Origin: Knoxdaviesia capensis
Lineage: Eukaryota > Ascomycota > Sordariomycetes > Microascales > Gondwanamycetaceae
Reading direction: 5' to 3'
Length of the DNA: 64,000 nt
Assembly (NCBI GenBank): GCA_001510575.1
Contig: LNGK01000006.1
Span: 1,049,565 to 1,113,564 of the forward strand
This document shows, piece by piece, positions 1 to 10,964 of the stretch; position 1 is the stretch's first letter; each line of letters starts with the position of its first letter. The notes under the pieces were generated by a model, which saw only the letters and a list, made by a program, of their open reading frames with translations, was not told the DNA's origin and searched no databases. The position numbers and the translations under genes were made by a program.

Positions 1-26
1 TAACAACCATCTCCGACCCGTAACAG

Positions 27-519
27 TCGCTGTGCCCCCCGCATCAGTCCCGAGGCCGCGGACAAGCTCTCGTCGCACTTCGTGTCGATCCGGCGCCAAG
101 TGCACGCCGCCGAGATCGAAGCTAACACGCGGTCGTCGATCCCCATCACCGTGCGACAGCTGGAAGCCATAGTACGCATCACAGAGTCGCTGGCGAAGAT
201 GACGCTGTCGCCGATTGCGACGGAGGAGCACGTCGACGAGGCCATCCGGCTGTTCCTGGCGTCGACCATGGACGCCGTCAACCAGGGCAGCAACCAGGCC
301 AGCCGCGAGCTGTCGGCCGAGGTGTCGCGCGTCGAGGTTGAGCTGAAGCGCCGGCTGCCGATCGGCTGGAGCACCAGCCTGGCCACCCTGCGCCGCGAGA
401 TGGTCGAGGGCAAGGGCTTCAGCGAGCAGGCGCTCAACCGCGCGCTGGCCCATCTGCAGCATAAGGATACCATCATCTTCCGCAACCAGGGCTCGCAGGT
501 GTATCGCAACGGTGCTTAG
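27..519 (+). CDS. mcm5: MCM5 replicative helicase subunit, C-terminal exon (5' end missing)
   Basis: Last exon of MCM5 (Cdc46), one of six subunits of the nuclear MCM2-7 helicase that unwinds origins. An intron end (taac...cag) lies at positions 1-26, and the exon opens at 27 in frame with RCAPRISPEAADKLSSHFV. Next comes the lid of the AAA+ domain (IPITVRQLEAIVRITESLAK, with the sensor-2 arginine region), and then a C-terminal winged helix ending in VYRNGA. About 164 residues are visible of a protein usually near 720. The segment is a typical MCM5 C-terminus, so family and paralogue are both well supported. The stop is at 517-519, and a TTAGGGTTT box begins at the very next base. No damage is seen. 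The Walker A and B motifs lie outside the window. Confidence 0.93.
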
Positions 520-2067
520 TTAGGGTTTAACGGGATTGTGCTTGAACGTCTTTTCTCTCTGTCATGTTTACGTTTGTTAATTCCTTTTTTTCTTCTTTTG
601 CTTTGCTACGGCGTAAGGGTTGGAGGAATCAGATGAATGTATATGTTTCAATATGAAGGCGACTAGTTTTGTGAACTATTCCCATGTGCCAAATCCGCTC
701 TGTTCGTACCCCTTTCCTCACTATTGCAAACCGACACCGCAATCGTGAGCTTCTCACCACCCGTTCGTTTCTAACTGTAAAACTGAGACCAGTGTGGGGT
801 ATTCCGAATATATACTGTGCCGCTTCCCCGTTGGACTAGCTCCGCGCCGGTCGAGTTCCGGTCGTAACCGGCCCCGTGTTAGTACCGGCCGGTCCATTTA
901 GCACCACATCCCGAATCTTCCCCGGGACACGTTTCTGGTCTCCCAGGCGAGGACTCCCTTAGAGCCCTTCATTATGGGGAACTACCCCTTATTAATAATG
1001 CGATGACGCGGCCATGTCCAGACTTGCTTCCGCTCGTGATAACCTTAATATCTCGGGTTACAAATCTGCATTTCCTCACACCGATGCCATGCTTGCCATG
1101 GCAGAGGAGTTTGAGAAGGAAGCAGGAAATCCCGACTGTGGCAAATGCATATATTCGTACAGTATCATTTTGCTAAATACATACACGGAAATCTCCCCGT
1201 GATGACGGATTATCGGTAAATGACGACATTTCATATGGTGCGGGAGGGCATGATTTCTCACACAGCTGCGTCCCACGGAGAAACATCAGAAGGAAAGCTA
1301 CACTTTCGAGGGAATCAGTAACCAGCTCGATACTAATAATTTTTGTAGTTGTCCAATAGACGGGGAATCACTTGGGTATGACACAAAGTGCACGAACCGG
1401 TGGGGCTCTAGTCAAGGAGCCAGAGTCGTTGGCGTAACGATGAAGCAAAAGCCCCGAAAGAACTTCGTGCGGTATCCGCATATACGAGAAAGGCTTCACG
1501 CATGCTGGCTTTTAAGTTCCGTCCAGGTTCAAGCCAGAAGGGCTTTGCGGGATTCTTTCACAGCTGTTGAAGATTGGCGAAGACGACCAGCACTATCTGG
1601 GCACACCCACACATCACCGTTGCATTTACATATATCACTGAAACATCATTCAATGGTTTAGAAGAGAGAACATATGAAGTTTATATTTCCGTATAAATGT
1701 TACTGATCCCTATGTTGGCAGCGTAGATTTGGCCTTCCATATCGCGGGCGAGGGACGCCGCCGGGTATCTATCAAATACAAAAAGGAACGGAGCTTCCAT
1801 AGATCAAAACAAAAAGAATCGTGAGCGCTAAGTGTCGTAAGGTAGGAGGATCAAATCGTAAACAAATTGAGGCAAGGGGATGGGCAGGTAGATGTTCCAT
1901 TACGAAGGAGTGACCGAGGGCAAAAAAAAGAAAGAAATGCTGCCAGCAGCGGATGGTTGTTTCGGTCACTCAATCGTTTAGGAGTGAAAAGGGGTAACGA
2001 GCGTGAGAGAAGGTAAAGGATACATGCGGGAGAGGAACAAAAAGGAACGACATGCATGTATCGGGCT
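520..2067. other. intergenic, no supported gene
   Basis: Space between the MCM5 stop and the convergent stop of the secreted-protein gene. Positions 840-905 are dense in CCGG-type triplets, including the 10-bp palindrome ACCGGCCGGT near 893. A 62-codon ORF at 1014-1202 has no recognisable domain or codon bias, and I do not call it. The start of the interval (520-528) is a telomere-like box. Nothing else stands out. Confidence 0.6.
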
Positions 2068-2613
2068 TTAGTTCTCCTTGAAGCCCTCTACGAAGAGGTG
2101 AGGGAATTCGGTGAAGTCAGCCGAACGCTTGGAGCCCGAGTTGCCGCTCAGGGTGCACACGAGGTCGGTTTCCTCGGTGACCTTGGTCTGGACGTCGTCG
2201 TGGACGTAGTAGGCGTTGTTGCACGGGAACGAGCGGCAGCCGGAGGTGGGCTGCTGCGAGCTCGAGGGCCACATTTCGTGGACGCCGTTGTGGTCGTTGG
2301 GGTCAACGATGGCCGAGACGTCGAAGTAGGTGTAGCCGTTCCAGCCCTGGAAGGCCACCTCGCCGAGCATGCCGGGCACGCGGTCGGCGCCGTCGGAGTA
2401 GGACCACCAGTTGCCGAGCCAGCCCTGCGGGAAGTCAACGCGGGCCGACTCGCCGCCCGAGACCGTGCGGTCGGGCAGCGAAGAGTGACCGGGGCTGGCG
2501 TCAAACACGATCGTGCGGCTGGTGCTGTCAAGGGAGTTGAAGGTGACAGAGTTGGCCGTCACGGTGGAGGCCAGGAGAGCGGCGACGGTGGTGAAGATGG
2601 TGGAGGCGTACAT
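2068..2613 (-). CDS. small secreted protein, DNase1/thaumatin-like family
   Basis: Predicted 181-residue extracellular protein, one exon. The ATG at 2613 is chosen because a classic signal peptide follows at once (MYASTIFTTVAALLASTVTA, cleavage near residue 20). The upstream extension of the open frame has no ATG. The mature part carries DRTVSGGESARVDFPQGW, GMLGEVAFQGWNGYTYFDVS, AIVDPNDHNGV and GCRSFPCNNAYY..DDVQT, all hallmarks of small fungal proteins annotated as 'DNase1' and resembling thaumatin-like folds. The family name is historical and nuclease activity is not shown. Three cysteines are visible. An unusual dibasic KR near the end is followed by an 18-residue acidic/aromatic tail. The role is unknown, and stress or host-surface functions are only guesses. 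Confidence 0.75.
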   Translation of the reverse strand: MYASTIFTTVAALLASTVTANSVTFNSLDSTSRTIVFDASPGHSSLPDRTVSGGESARVDFPQGWLGNWWSYSDGADRVPGMLGEVAFQGWNGYTYFDVSAIVDPNDHNGVHEMWPSSSQQPTSGCRSFPCNNAYYVHDDVQTKVTEETDLVCTLSGNSGSKRSADFTEFPHLFVEGFKEN

Positions 2614-5600
2614 GGTGGGTGGTGGAGTTGGGTTTTTTTTTTCTGGTGTGTTCTTTTTATGTCTGGAAAGAAGCCACTTGTACTCTGAAGAGAGCTTGTG
2701 AAGTGAGACTAACAAAGTCTGACAGTTGGGATAATTGCTGGTTCTAAAAAGAATGGTAGATCTCTGATTGTTCAATAGAGATCACAAAAGAATGTGTTCA
2801 GTGAAAGACTGATATGAATGGTTTTTGAAAGAATGTTCAAGAAGTTTGACTTGGAAGAGAAGAGGAGGAAAAAAGAAGACCAGAATGAATCCAAAAGGAG
2901 GGAGAGAATCCCCTTTTTATATTCGAATCTCGATGCCTTGAGGGCACACAATCCTCCCCGTCCCAATAGCATGTTGAAGGTGTTCCATGGGGTTCCGATG
3001 AAGGACACCATCCTCGAAGGGAACTTTATGTCCGACTGGACCAGGCCCAAGCAGTCGCATGTATGTTCTAGACTCCCGAGGAGAGAGTCATAGCCAACGC
3101 CACCACCACGCCGTCTCTGACGCCGTCTCGTGGCCGTTCGTCCCCTCTGCGGGAGGACACACATGCACTCCGCTGCTGGGGTGCCGCTACGAGCTGTGTA
3201 CCTGCCACTAGGGTCGATGTGGCCAAGTATACTGCCGTCGATGCCCACAGTAAAGTACTGCTCCGATCCCGCAGGAATGGAAGAGTGGAGGGTCCGCTAC
3301 TAGCTTTTCGTACTAACGGCGAATCATTGGAATTTTTACCCCTGGCCCAATCTTTATTTCCATGTGCAAATGCGTATTCTAACGATGGAAAACTTTGCTA
3401 GCTGCTTCTCCAGAATAAAAAGTCTTTTCGCTCTTCACCGGCGCATCTGGGCTCCCGCCGGCCCCGGCCCCGGATGTGGGTCCAGTGCCGCGAAGCCACG
3501 GCCCCCCGTCCGCAGACGACTAGGCAAAGGGGGCCCACTGTCCCTGCGGTACTGTGGGAGTACTAGTGGTTCCAGATGAAAAACCCTCCGATGGATCTTC
3601 TCCCTGCGTACACTAGCCCAGGGTTAAGGCCAGAAAGGGAGTTCCTTAGGCACGGCCAGCTGTGAAACGTGACATGTTGCTATGCAGCCAGGGAGCAAAG
3701 CTTCGATTCACAGAAAGTTCTAGCCCCGGTCTATTTGCTTCGTTAGGGGGCCTCTGCAGATCACCAGATGTGCTTGGAAGAAAGGGGCTTGCTCAACAAT
3801 AGGAACAGCACTTGAAGGGAGGAAAAAGCGTCGTCAACACATGGCTGAGTCCTTATCTGGGTGGGTGTGACAACTGCCACGGGACCCTTCTGTGATCATT
3901 TGTGCAAGAGTACTGTTCCATATGGAGAAAGATGTAGAAAGAAAGAGAAGACGCGATGACCCATGGTAATGCAAATGGGTGTACACGCGCATTCGACGGT
4001 TGTTCTAGGCCCTGGAACACTTGGGCCTGGAACTAGATCGCCCTTTTCTGGACTTTACTAATAGCTACTTTTAATGATTCTTGGCATTCAGTGGAGACTG
4101 AATTTGCCCGGAGGATGTCGGTCCTTTCTCTGCTCTCGACGGTTGAGATAGATGTCTAGAGCAGTTAGACTGGCCCCGGCAGTTGGTCTGGCAAAACCAC
4201 AGCAGGAGGCTGTCTTTCTCATGTCGATAGCTTGAAGCTCACATGTTTCACCACCCACTCCGGTCACGATCTTCCGAGATCCAAGCTCTTTCCACAGCCA
4301 GTCAAGCACAGACACTCCCGTGCGGGTTGAAACTCTGGCGGCTCGTGAGGTGCCAGAGTTGATGTATGACAGACTCTAGTCAAGACTATGATAACAAGAA
4401 AAAAAAAAACCGAAAAAAAACCCCCCGGAATGCTTCATGTTGGCTTGGCAAAATGGGCGATGCTGTGGCAGTCGGCCAGTTCTTTGGCTTGCGTATAGGC
4501 ACTGTGTCTCGAGGCCAGGCACATTTCGGATCGTTCTCCATCTGGAAGAGCAGAGCTGTGCGCCTACCACGGTTCCGCAAATTGCAATCTATCTTGTTGG
4601 TGTGTCTCGTTATTGGGGTGTGAACGCCGAGCCCGAAGTCGGATACGAGGACTTCTTAGCCCTGGTGGCAGGCTCCGGGTCCAGGGCCTCGAAGCAGAGT
4701 ATATTCCAACATGAATCATGAGAACAAACAGGGCTGCCAAGCTAATGGAATTCATCTGCTATTTGGTACGCTCACTCCGAACGATGCTACCGTCCTTAAA
4801 GGCGATTCCCCCCTCGATCTAGTGTGATCCCATGTGATGTTCTCCCGGGTCGGGCCAAAGCCGTCCAAGTGTCAGCGAGAATTTGCAGTGTCATCTCTAA
4901 AGTCCGCAACAAGCGTATCCATACAACCGGTAATCTCTGCGGGATGGTAGGCTCGCAGTCTTTAGGATATGGCCACGTTGCACATCCACCGGGCAATGCA
5001 TTGTAGTCCAGCGCCGGCCGGTCCTATCTCCAGAAACGGCAGTATGCTAGAGCTTGATGGCCACACAATGTGCACTGAGACATTGTTCTGCCTGACTCGG
5101 GCAAAGTTGTGTTTGTTAGTTCTGTCCTTTCCCCGCGTCCCGTGTCCTGGTTCGCCCACCAGGCATCCGGAGCACCGGCCCCACTCCGGGACCCAAAAAG
5201 ACCCGTCTAGGCGGTAGGAGGGACCACTTTTGGTGGAGCACGCCGTCCCTCCACTTTCCCGGCGTCGGGTCCGATCTCCTAAAGCAGGAAGGTTCTTCCG
5301 GCAGTTCCAAGGACATTCTAGAGGCATTCTAGCGTGGGGTCCGGCCGGCTGGCACCAGGTGTCAGGATCCGAGAGTGCACACATACTTATGGTCGCCTAT
5401 ACCCGAGCTGTAGACAGTGAGGTAATATTCTTCATACTGTGTTTGCAGAGCCAGTATCACATATAGAGGACAGTGGTCTGAACACTGTCCTTTTTTAGGC
5501 CCTATTGAAACCGGTGGACGCGTTCAGTGGTTTGAGCGCGTGCCAATTTCATCAGTTCCAAACTTTGGTTCTTGATTTCAGACTCTCACAAACTCTGCAA

Positions 5601-5726
5601 CCTCGTCCTCTTCATATCCAACTCGATCGCCCATCTCCAGCCCATTCCATATCTCCGACGAAGCCAACCCTCCGTTACCGATAAACCCCGAAGTCTCCTC
5701 CACCTCCTCTGCCCACTTCAGCAGCA
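2614..5726. other. intergenic, no supported gene; holds a hairpin-T6 element
   Basis: Upstream flank of both neighbouring genes, which are transcribed away from each other. The first 600 bases are purine-rich on +, so pyrimidine-rich in the sense of the minus-strand gene, as expected of a fungal promoter/leader. The middle (3400-5400) is GC-rich, has only short random ORFs, and shows no transposase-like sequence. A perfect hairpin followed by six T lies at 5468-5496. Confidence 0.6.
5468..5496 (+). other. perfect 8-bp hairpin followed by T6
   Basis: GGACAGTG, a 7-base loop, CACTGTCC, then TTTTTT. The shape resembles the end of a small RNA polymerase III transcript or an intrinsic terminator. 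It lies about 230 bases before the Sub1 start codon. No A or B box was recognised upstream, so a transcript is only a possibility. Confidence 0.45.
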
Positions 5727-6373
5727 ATGACTAAGCGATCGTCCAGCCGGTTTGACGCCGAGATGAGCGGCGACGAGGCCGGCGGCGCCAAGATCGTGAA
5801 GAAGTCCAAGACTTCTGCGTCGAAGCGCGACGCGAGCGGCGATAACCTGGACGCCGATGGCAACCCGTTCTGGAAGGTGAACAGCTCTCGGGGAGGAGCT
5901 GGGCGTGTGCGCCGGGGGCCGGCATTTGCGATGGACACTGACGTTTCTCACGATCGCCTTGCATAGCTTTCCGGAAAACGCCGGGTCACCCTCAGTGAAT
6001 TCAAGGGCGAGAGATACATCAACATCCGCGAGTACTACGAAAAGGACGGCAACGAGCTCCCCGGAAAGAAGGTTTGCCTGCCCCCCTGGCTCTAAACACG
6101 CTTTCCCGGCGTGAACTGGTCCCCCGCTAACTCTGTTTGCTACTGTCCAACCTGCAGGGAATCTCGCTTCCGCTGGAGCAGTACCAGTTCTTCCTCAACA
6201 TCATTCCGTCGATCAACGCGAATCTGCGCTCGGCCGGCTGCGACGTCACCGACCCGGTGGCCATCCAGGCGCCGTCGGCCGAGTCGCCCAAGCGGGACAA
6301 GTCGCCCAAGAAGTCCAAGGCGAAGAAGTCGAACATCGAGGCGACCAGCGACGAGGAGAGCGATAATGAGTAG
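5727..6373 (+). CDS. sub1: Sub1/PC4 family transcriptional coactivator
   Basis: 156-residue nuclear single-stranded-DNA-binding coactivator of RNA polymerase II. Exons are 5727-5876, 5967-6071 and 6158-6373; introns begin GTGAAC and GTTTGC and end TAG and CAG, and the frame closes exactly. The joined core reads GNPFWK-LSGKRRVTLSEFKGERYINIREYYEKDG-NELPGKKGISLPLEQYQFFLNIIPSINANLRS, which is the PC4 fold (roughly residues 45-107). The N-terminal 40 residues are Ser/Lys/Asp-rich. The C-terminal tail is mixed-charge (SPKRDKSPKKSKAKK, then an acidic end EESDNE), as is usual for fungal Sub1. Length and exon pattern fit the family. The start is the first ATG after a pyrimidine-rich leader. Confidence 0.92.
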
Positions 6374-6849
6374 ACCTCCTAGTTGACGTGCAATTTTCAA
6401 TCTTTGGTTCGTGGTCGTCAACGTACCACCTGATTCCATATCTACCTACGTCTTCTCATGGTTGATGTCCTGGCCCGTCCTCCTGTCTGGATGATGTTCT
6501 GAACGGCGATTGGCATAACAATACAATACGAAGCGCAAGTGGCGTCATACAACTCACGGTATCTGGAGATGGTGGTTCCTTCAGGTGTTCGTGGTGTAGG
6601 GAACATACCTTTTTCCATCTAGGGTTGAATGGCTTTTTGCTTAGGGTTTATCCCCATGATATTACGATAATAATGAATATAAAGAGATTTCGTCTTCACA
6701 TGCGCTGGACAACATTCTCATAAATTGTTTCATTACTATTCTAGGCCGGCTGACATGCCTTCCAGAAGAAATCACCCAGCTCAGGTCTTGTACCAATGAA
6801 CTTGGGGTGTCTAGCTGGCTGGTTCCGGCCTCCGGTTGCCATCAAACGC
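6374..6849. other. intergenic between convergent genes
   Basis: Tail-to-tail spacer between Sub1 and the dehydrogenase. Somewhat AT-richer at 6640-6730, compatible with two 3' ends. Contains one TTAGGGTTT box at 6641-6649. No ORF of note. Confidence 0.6.
6641..6649 (+). promoter_or_regulatory. TTAGGGTTT telobox-like element
   Basis: Single copy of the telomere-like box found repeatedly in the spacers of this window; see findings for the full set. Confidence 0.4.
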
Positions 6850-7794
6850 TTACCGCGTGGTGTAACCACCGTTGGCAAACAGTGTCTGGCCGGTGATCCA
6901 AGCTCCATCAGTGCAAAGGAACTTGACAATAGGAGCAATGTCCTTCACATCAGTCAAACGGCCGTCGATGGCCTGGCTCTTGTGAAAGGCAACAGCCTCG
7001 GGGCTCTCCTGGGGATAGAAGAAAGCTGCGGCGAAAAGCAGGACAGGTCAGTACAGGAAACCCCCAAACCACACAAAGCACAAGCCTGGATGAAAAGGAT
7101 CGGACTTACGGGTATCCATAGGACCGGGCGCAATGGCGTTCACGCTGATCTTCTTGCCCTGGAGCTCCTTGGCCACGCCACGGGTGAAGTGCTCAACGGG
7201 GGCCTTCGATCCGGCGTAGGACGTGTAGAAGCCGGTGAAGGCGGCCAGCAGCGACGTGACGATGGTGATCAGCTTGCCGCCCTCGGCAACGTGCTTGGCC
7301 CCCTCCTGCAGGACGAAGAAGGCGCACTTCGAGTTGATACTGCAGTGGTGTTACCGGTCCACGACAGCCAGTTAGCCGATGGTCCGTGATAGCAAGATAA
7401 GAGGAAGAGTGTAGGGGTTAGCGGCGAGCACTTACGCGAACATCGAGTCGTACTCCTCCTCGGAGATCTCGGTGACCGGCTTCTTGAGCACCTTGCCGAC
7501 GGTGTTGACGACGATATCGATCTTGCCGAAGTCCTTCTTGACGCCCGCGAATAGGCCCTGCACGGCCTTGGCGGTGGTCAGGTCGCCCTGGTAGAACTTG
7601 GCCTGCACGGCGGGGAACTTCTGCTTCAGCTCGGCCTGCAGCTTGGCGGCGGCGTCCTTGGAGCTGGCGCTGTTGTAGTGCAGGGCGAGCCCCGAGACGC
7701 CGGCGCCGGCCAGGGCGAGGGCGATCTCCGCGCCGAGGTTCTTCGCGCCGCCCGTGATGAGGGCGACCTTTCCGGCGAGGGTTGTTGTGGCCAT
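6850..7794 (-). CDS. short-chain dehydrogenase/reductase (classical SDR)
   Basis: 254-residue NAD(P)-dependent oxidoreductase, substrate unknown. Exons in reading order: 7794-7436, 7339-7110, 7025-6850; both donors are GTAAGT and both acceptors CAG, and the frame closes at TAA 6852-6850. The Rossmann nucleotide motif is ITGGAKNLGAEIA near residue 14. The family's NNAG is replaced by NTVG in DIVVNTVGK. The catalytic triad is Ser149 (TIVTS), Tyr161 and Lys165 (YAGSK), followed by ISVNAIAPGPMDT and a C-terminal end ITGQTLFANGGYTTR. These traits place it with fungal reductases resembling 3-oxoacyl-ACP or sugar/alcohol dehydrogenases. Specificity cannot be read from sequence. No signal peptide, so cytosolic. 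No clustered pathway genes adjoin it. Confidence 0.9.
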
Positions 7795-9330
7795 TGTGAG
7801 TGTAAGGGTGTGTATATAGGGGGTTGTTTTGGTTGGGTTGGTTTGGAGGGAAGACTGAGAAGATGAGGATAGAGAGAATGGAAAGTGAAGAATGAGTGGG
7901 AGAGACTCAGAAACTCGAAAAGTCGAGGGGGATCGAGGGCCAACTTAATACTTTTTCCACATCCCACCAATTCTGGCCATCCCACTGAATCTGCGGAGTC
8001 GAGAAGCGAGAACAGCATTCCTAGGCCGGCCATGCATCCAACCACAAATGCAATATCCATATCCGTCCTATGTGCGTGCGTCATATAGTCGTGCTAGAGA
8101 CATGCATGCACGAAACCAGTTGATTGACATCGGAGGTCCAGCTTCAACGAAGACCACAGAGGCACGCGAAGATGCATATCCCCGATTGGGAAAGGTGTCG
8201 ATAAGCTGAGACATCGACAGCTATGGGGAGCTATCGGAGTTTAGGAGCTTCGATTGACCTCTTCCATTGGTTAGGATGCCAGAGCTTCCTGCGTGGGCGT
8301 GTGGGTCTTTTCTCCTTCTCTGTGGTCCATTGAGATGCAGCAAAGCTTTGGAAATGTGGTCCCAGGAGGTTGCATCCAGCGTCTGGCAGGATTCGAATGC
8401 CGTAGTTGGGGATGTCCGGGCAATGCAGCGGTCAGAGCCTGATTTTGCACCCATGGCGGGCGACATCAGGTCCTGTCACCGTGAACTGGACGGCTATCGG
8501 CCGTCGTTCAAGAAGCACTTCCTCCTTCCGGCGGATGACGGGCGCTCTTAACCGGCCGCCCCACAGGCTTAACTCCTGAGGAGATTATTTCCAGAGCTCC
8601 GGCATCGATGCCTACACGCCGCCGCCTCATTCGGCCAGCCCGAGGCTGGGCACTCACGCTCTCTCGAACTCGTCAAGGACTATGCAGTGCACAGAAGAGC
8701 CATCCTTCTTTTTGGGCAACAAAAGAAAGGGTTCTCTCGAGTTCTCTCGGGTTCTCTCGAGTTCTCTCGACTTTGCGGCGCTCCGCGGAATGAAACTTAG
8801 TGCGGTCGCTATGCAGACTCCTAATCCGGTTAGACCGCAAATGCCGATCGCAGGCCGGCTCGCCGGAGCTAGATCTCCACTTTTTCAGGTGCCGGTGCCG
8901 TTTTCGGATTGGCTGCTATTTTTGCTTGAATCCTGTGCTTCCGTATCTTTTTATTTTGTTTTATTATTATTTTTTATTTTTTTCAGCAGCTCGCGCCGCG
9001 GGATGTGGATTCGCGTCGTCCCCCCGCCGTCTTTTGTATGCACGCCTTGTGAGGGCCCAATGAGTCCCACTTGCGCTGGTGTCTTGGAACAGTTCCTCGC
9101 TGATATAGCTCAGATGGCATTTTAGGATCCCTCTGAACGTTGCCAGATTTTTTCTTTTTTGATTTTTGTTTGAGACCACGTCGGTCGAGACTTCAGAGAC
9201 ATATGAGGAGTCTGACACAACGTGTCACTACGTGGCGTGTCCCCCACCCCAACTAAAGACAATCGTCCGGACTCCTGTTTCCATGCTCGTCTAGTCCGTG
9301 ACATCTCGGAGGTGTGCTTCGATTCTTACA
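7795..9330. other. divergent intergenic region, no supported gene
   Basis: Shared upstream region of the dehydrogenase (-) and the regulator-like gene (+). Purine-rich on + for about 200 bases next to the dehydrogenase start, matching a pyrimidine-rich leader on its sense strand. Holds four head-to-tail copies of a 10-mer at 8731-8770 and a T-rich stretch at 8945-8985. A tRNA A-box look-alike at 9102-9118 has no partner B box. Confidence 0.6.
8731..8770 (+). repeat. tandem 10-bp repeat, 4 copies
   Basis: Four consecutive units of GTTCTCTCGA or GTTCTCTCGG (8731, 8741, 8751, 8761); the second unit differs in its last base. It lies in the divergent promoter region about 560 bases upstream of the regulator-like gene. 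Confidence 0.8.
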
Positions 9331-10964
9331 ATGTCGGATACCCCTGGACCCCAACCAATGGCCCCGTCCAGCAACCCAGACATGGCATCCACCACGAAGC
9401 GCGATGCCGCGAGCCGCGCAAAACCCGCTCCTCCTGCCGCGGCCGCGGTAGCCCCGATTGGCTTCGAGTTCATCGTCGGCACCGCTGCCGACCACTTACG
9501 AGGAGATTTGAGCCGGCGCGTCAAGTCGCACGCAAGCAAGGTCGGCTGGGCCCAGCACCGCATTTCCGTGGCCGCCGCCGCAGCATCTGCGCGGGCGTCT
9601 ACCGCCAGCACCGCACCATCTTCAGACCCGTCGCCCACGGCCTCACGCTCGCAGCCAACTTCCTCGTCCGGTTCGTCCGCGGTGTCGGCGTCTCCCGCGT
9701 CTGCGCCACAGCTCTCGCCTGCGTCGGGGGTCGTGGCTCCCGGCGATGGGGCCGGCGGAGAGCTCACGCCCGCCGAGTTGTCCCGGCAGGCACGAAAACG
9801 GCGGCGGCGGACGGTGCGCCACACGGTGCGGTACGAGGTCGTGGTCACCGAAGCCGATGACGAAGAAGCACCCGGCGAGCATCCGACAGCCCCGGCCGGG
9901 ACAAGACCCGCCCGGTCCCGAGCGAGTCGGGGCGGCGCTGGTTCGCACCCCCCAGCAGCCGGAAACTCGGCGGGGGAAGTCACCACAACGTCGATCCAGC
10001 TGGCACCGGCCGAGTTTCTCCCCATAGACTTCCAGTTGGGTGGCGGCCGCGTCGACCCGTTCCGATCGTACCCGGTGCCATGGCGGCGATTTATTCCTGC
10101 GCTGGTCGACCATTGTAAGCAAGCATTCAGCTGCCCCGTGACCTCTTCAGGCCCGAATCAGTTGCTAACAGTTATGTGTCGACAGATATGGTTCACATGG
10201 CAGTTGACATCCCAGAATTGGACCAGATTGGCAACCGCGGCCTGCTGCGGACAAGTTGGTTCCCGCTGGCCATGAGTGAGACGGCGACATTTCAGGTGGT
10301 GCTGCTCTTGGCTGCGTACAACCTGGCGTCGATCAGAGGGTCGAATGCCATGGGCTACGAGTTGCTGCAGCTGAAAGCCGATGCCATGGCGTCCATCACC
10401 ACGGCGCTCGGGATAGACATGGCCAGCAGGACACCCAACATGGCAAATAGGGAGCGTGGGGCACAAGCAGCGGGGCCGTCAGGCACAGCAGATGATACAC
10501 GCCGCGGCGATGTCATCGAGCTGGAAGACAGCTTCACAGCAATCCCGCCAGTCTCAGCAGCAGCAGCAGCAGCAGCGGCAGACCAACCACCTACCACAAC
10601 GCCACACACCCACCAGCTTGCTCCTGGCCCTCCCCTGATCCCCGAGTGGACATCCCACCGCCCGGACCCCCGCATCAGCGACGCGGTGATTGGCGCCGTG
10701 GCCAAGATGGCAAGCTTCGAGGCTATGTACGGCGATGTCCGGGCTTACTGCGTGCACATGGAGGGCCTCAGCCGCATTCTGGAGATGCGGGGCGGCATCC
10801 GCGCGCTGGGGCTGAACGGCCTGCTTCGGCGCATGGTCGTGTGGATCGACGTGAACTCGGCCACGCTACTCAATCTGCACCGCTATTTCCCGGACATTGG
10901 ATTCGTCGACGACGGCGGGGCGGACCCGCAGGAACCCAACCTGGAGCGGTTTATTGCCGTGTGA
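9331..10964 (+). CDS. fungal transcription-factor-domain protein without a zinc cluster
   Basis: 520 residues in two exons (9331-10114, 10186-10964); intron GTAAGC...CTAAC...CAG. The ATG at 9331 is the first in frame. The N-terminus has the layout of fungal regulator-like proteins that lack a Zn2Cys6 motif: FEFIVGTAADHL, then RRVKSHASKVGWAQHR. A basic run RQARKRRRRTVRHTVR follows, and a long Ser/Ala/Pro-rich linker contains it. The second exon is helical, with LLLAAYNLASIRGSN and AYCVHMEGLSRILEMRGGIRALG, typical of the 'Fungal_trans_2/DUF3468' C-terminal domain. A (CAG)n tract at 10555-10577 encodes eight alanines. Likely nuclear; target genes unknown. The family call rests on motif order and not on a search. 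Confidence 0.65.

Noticed and set aside
1014..1202. 62-codon ORF with an acidic helical stretch
   Set aside because: No recognisable family, no neutral evidence of coding bias; could be chance.
8380..8460. tRNA B-box-like ATTCGAATCCTG on the minus strand
   Set aside because: No A box at the right distance and no cloverleaf.
9095..9160. tRNA-like A box (GATATAGCTCAGATGGC)
   Set aside because: No B box, no foldable cloverleaf, no acceptor pairing.
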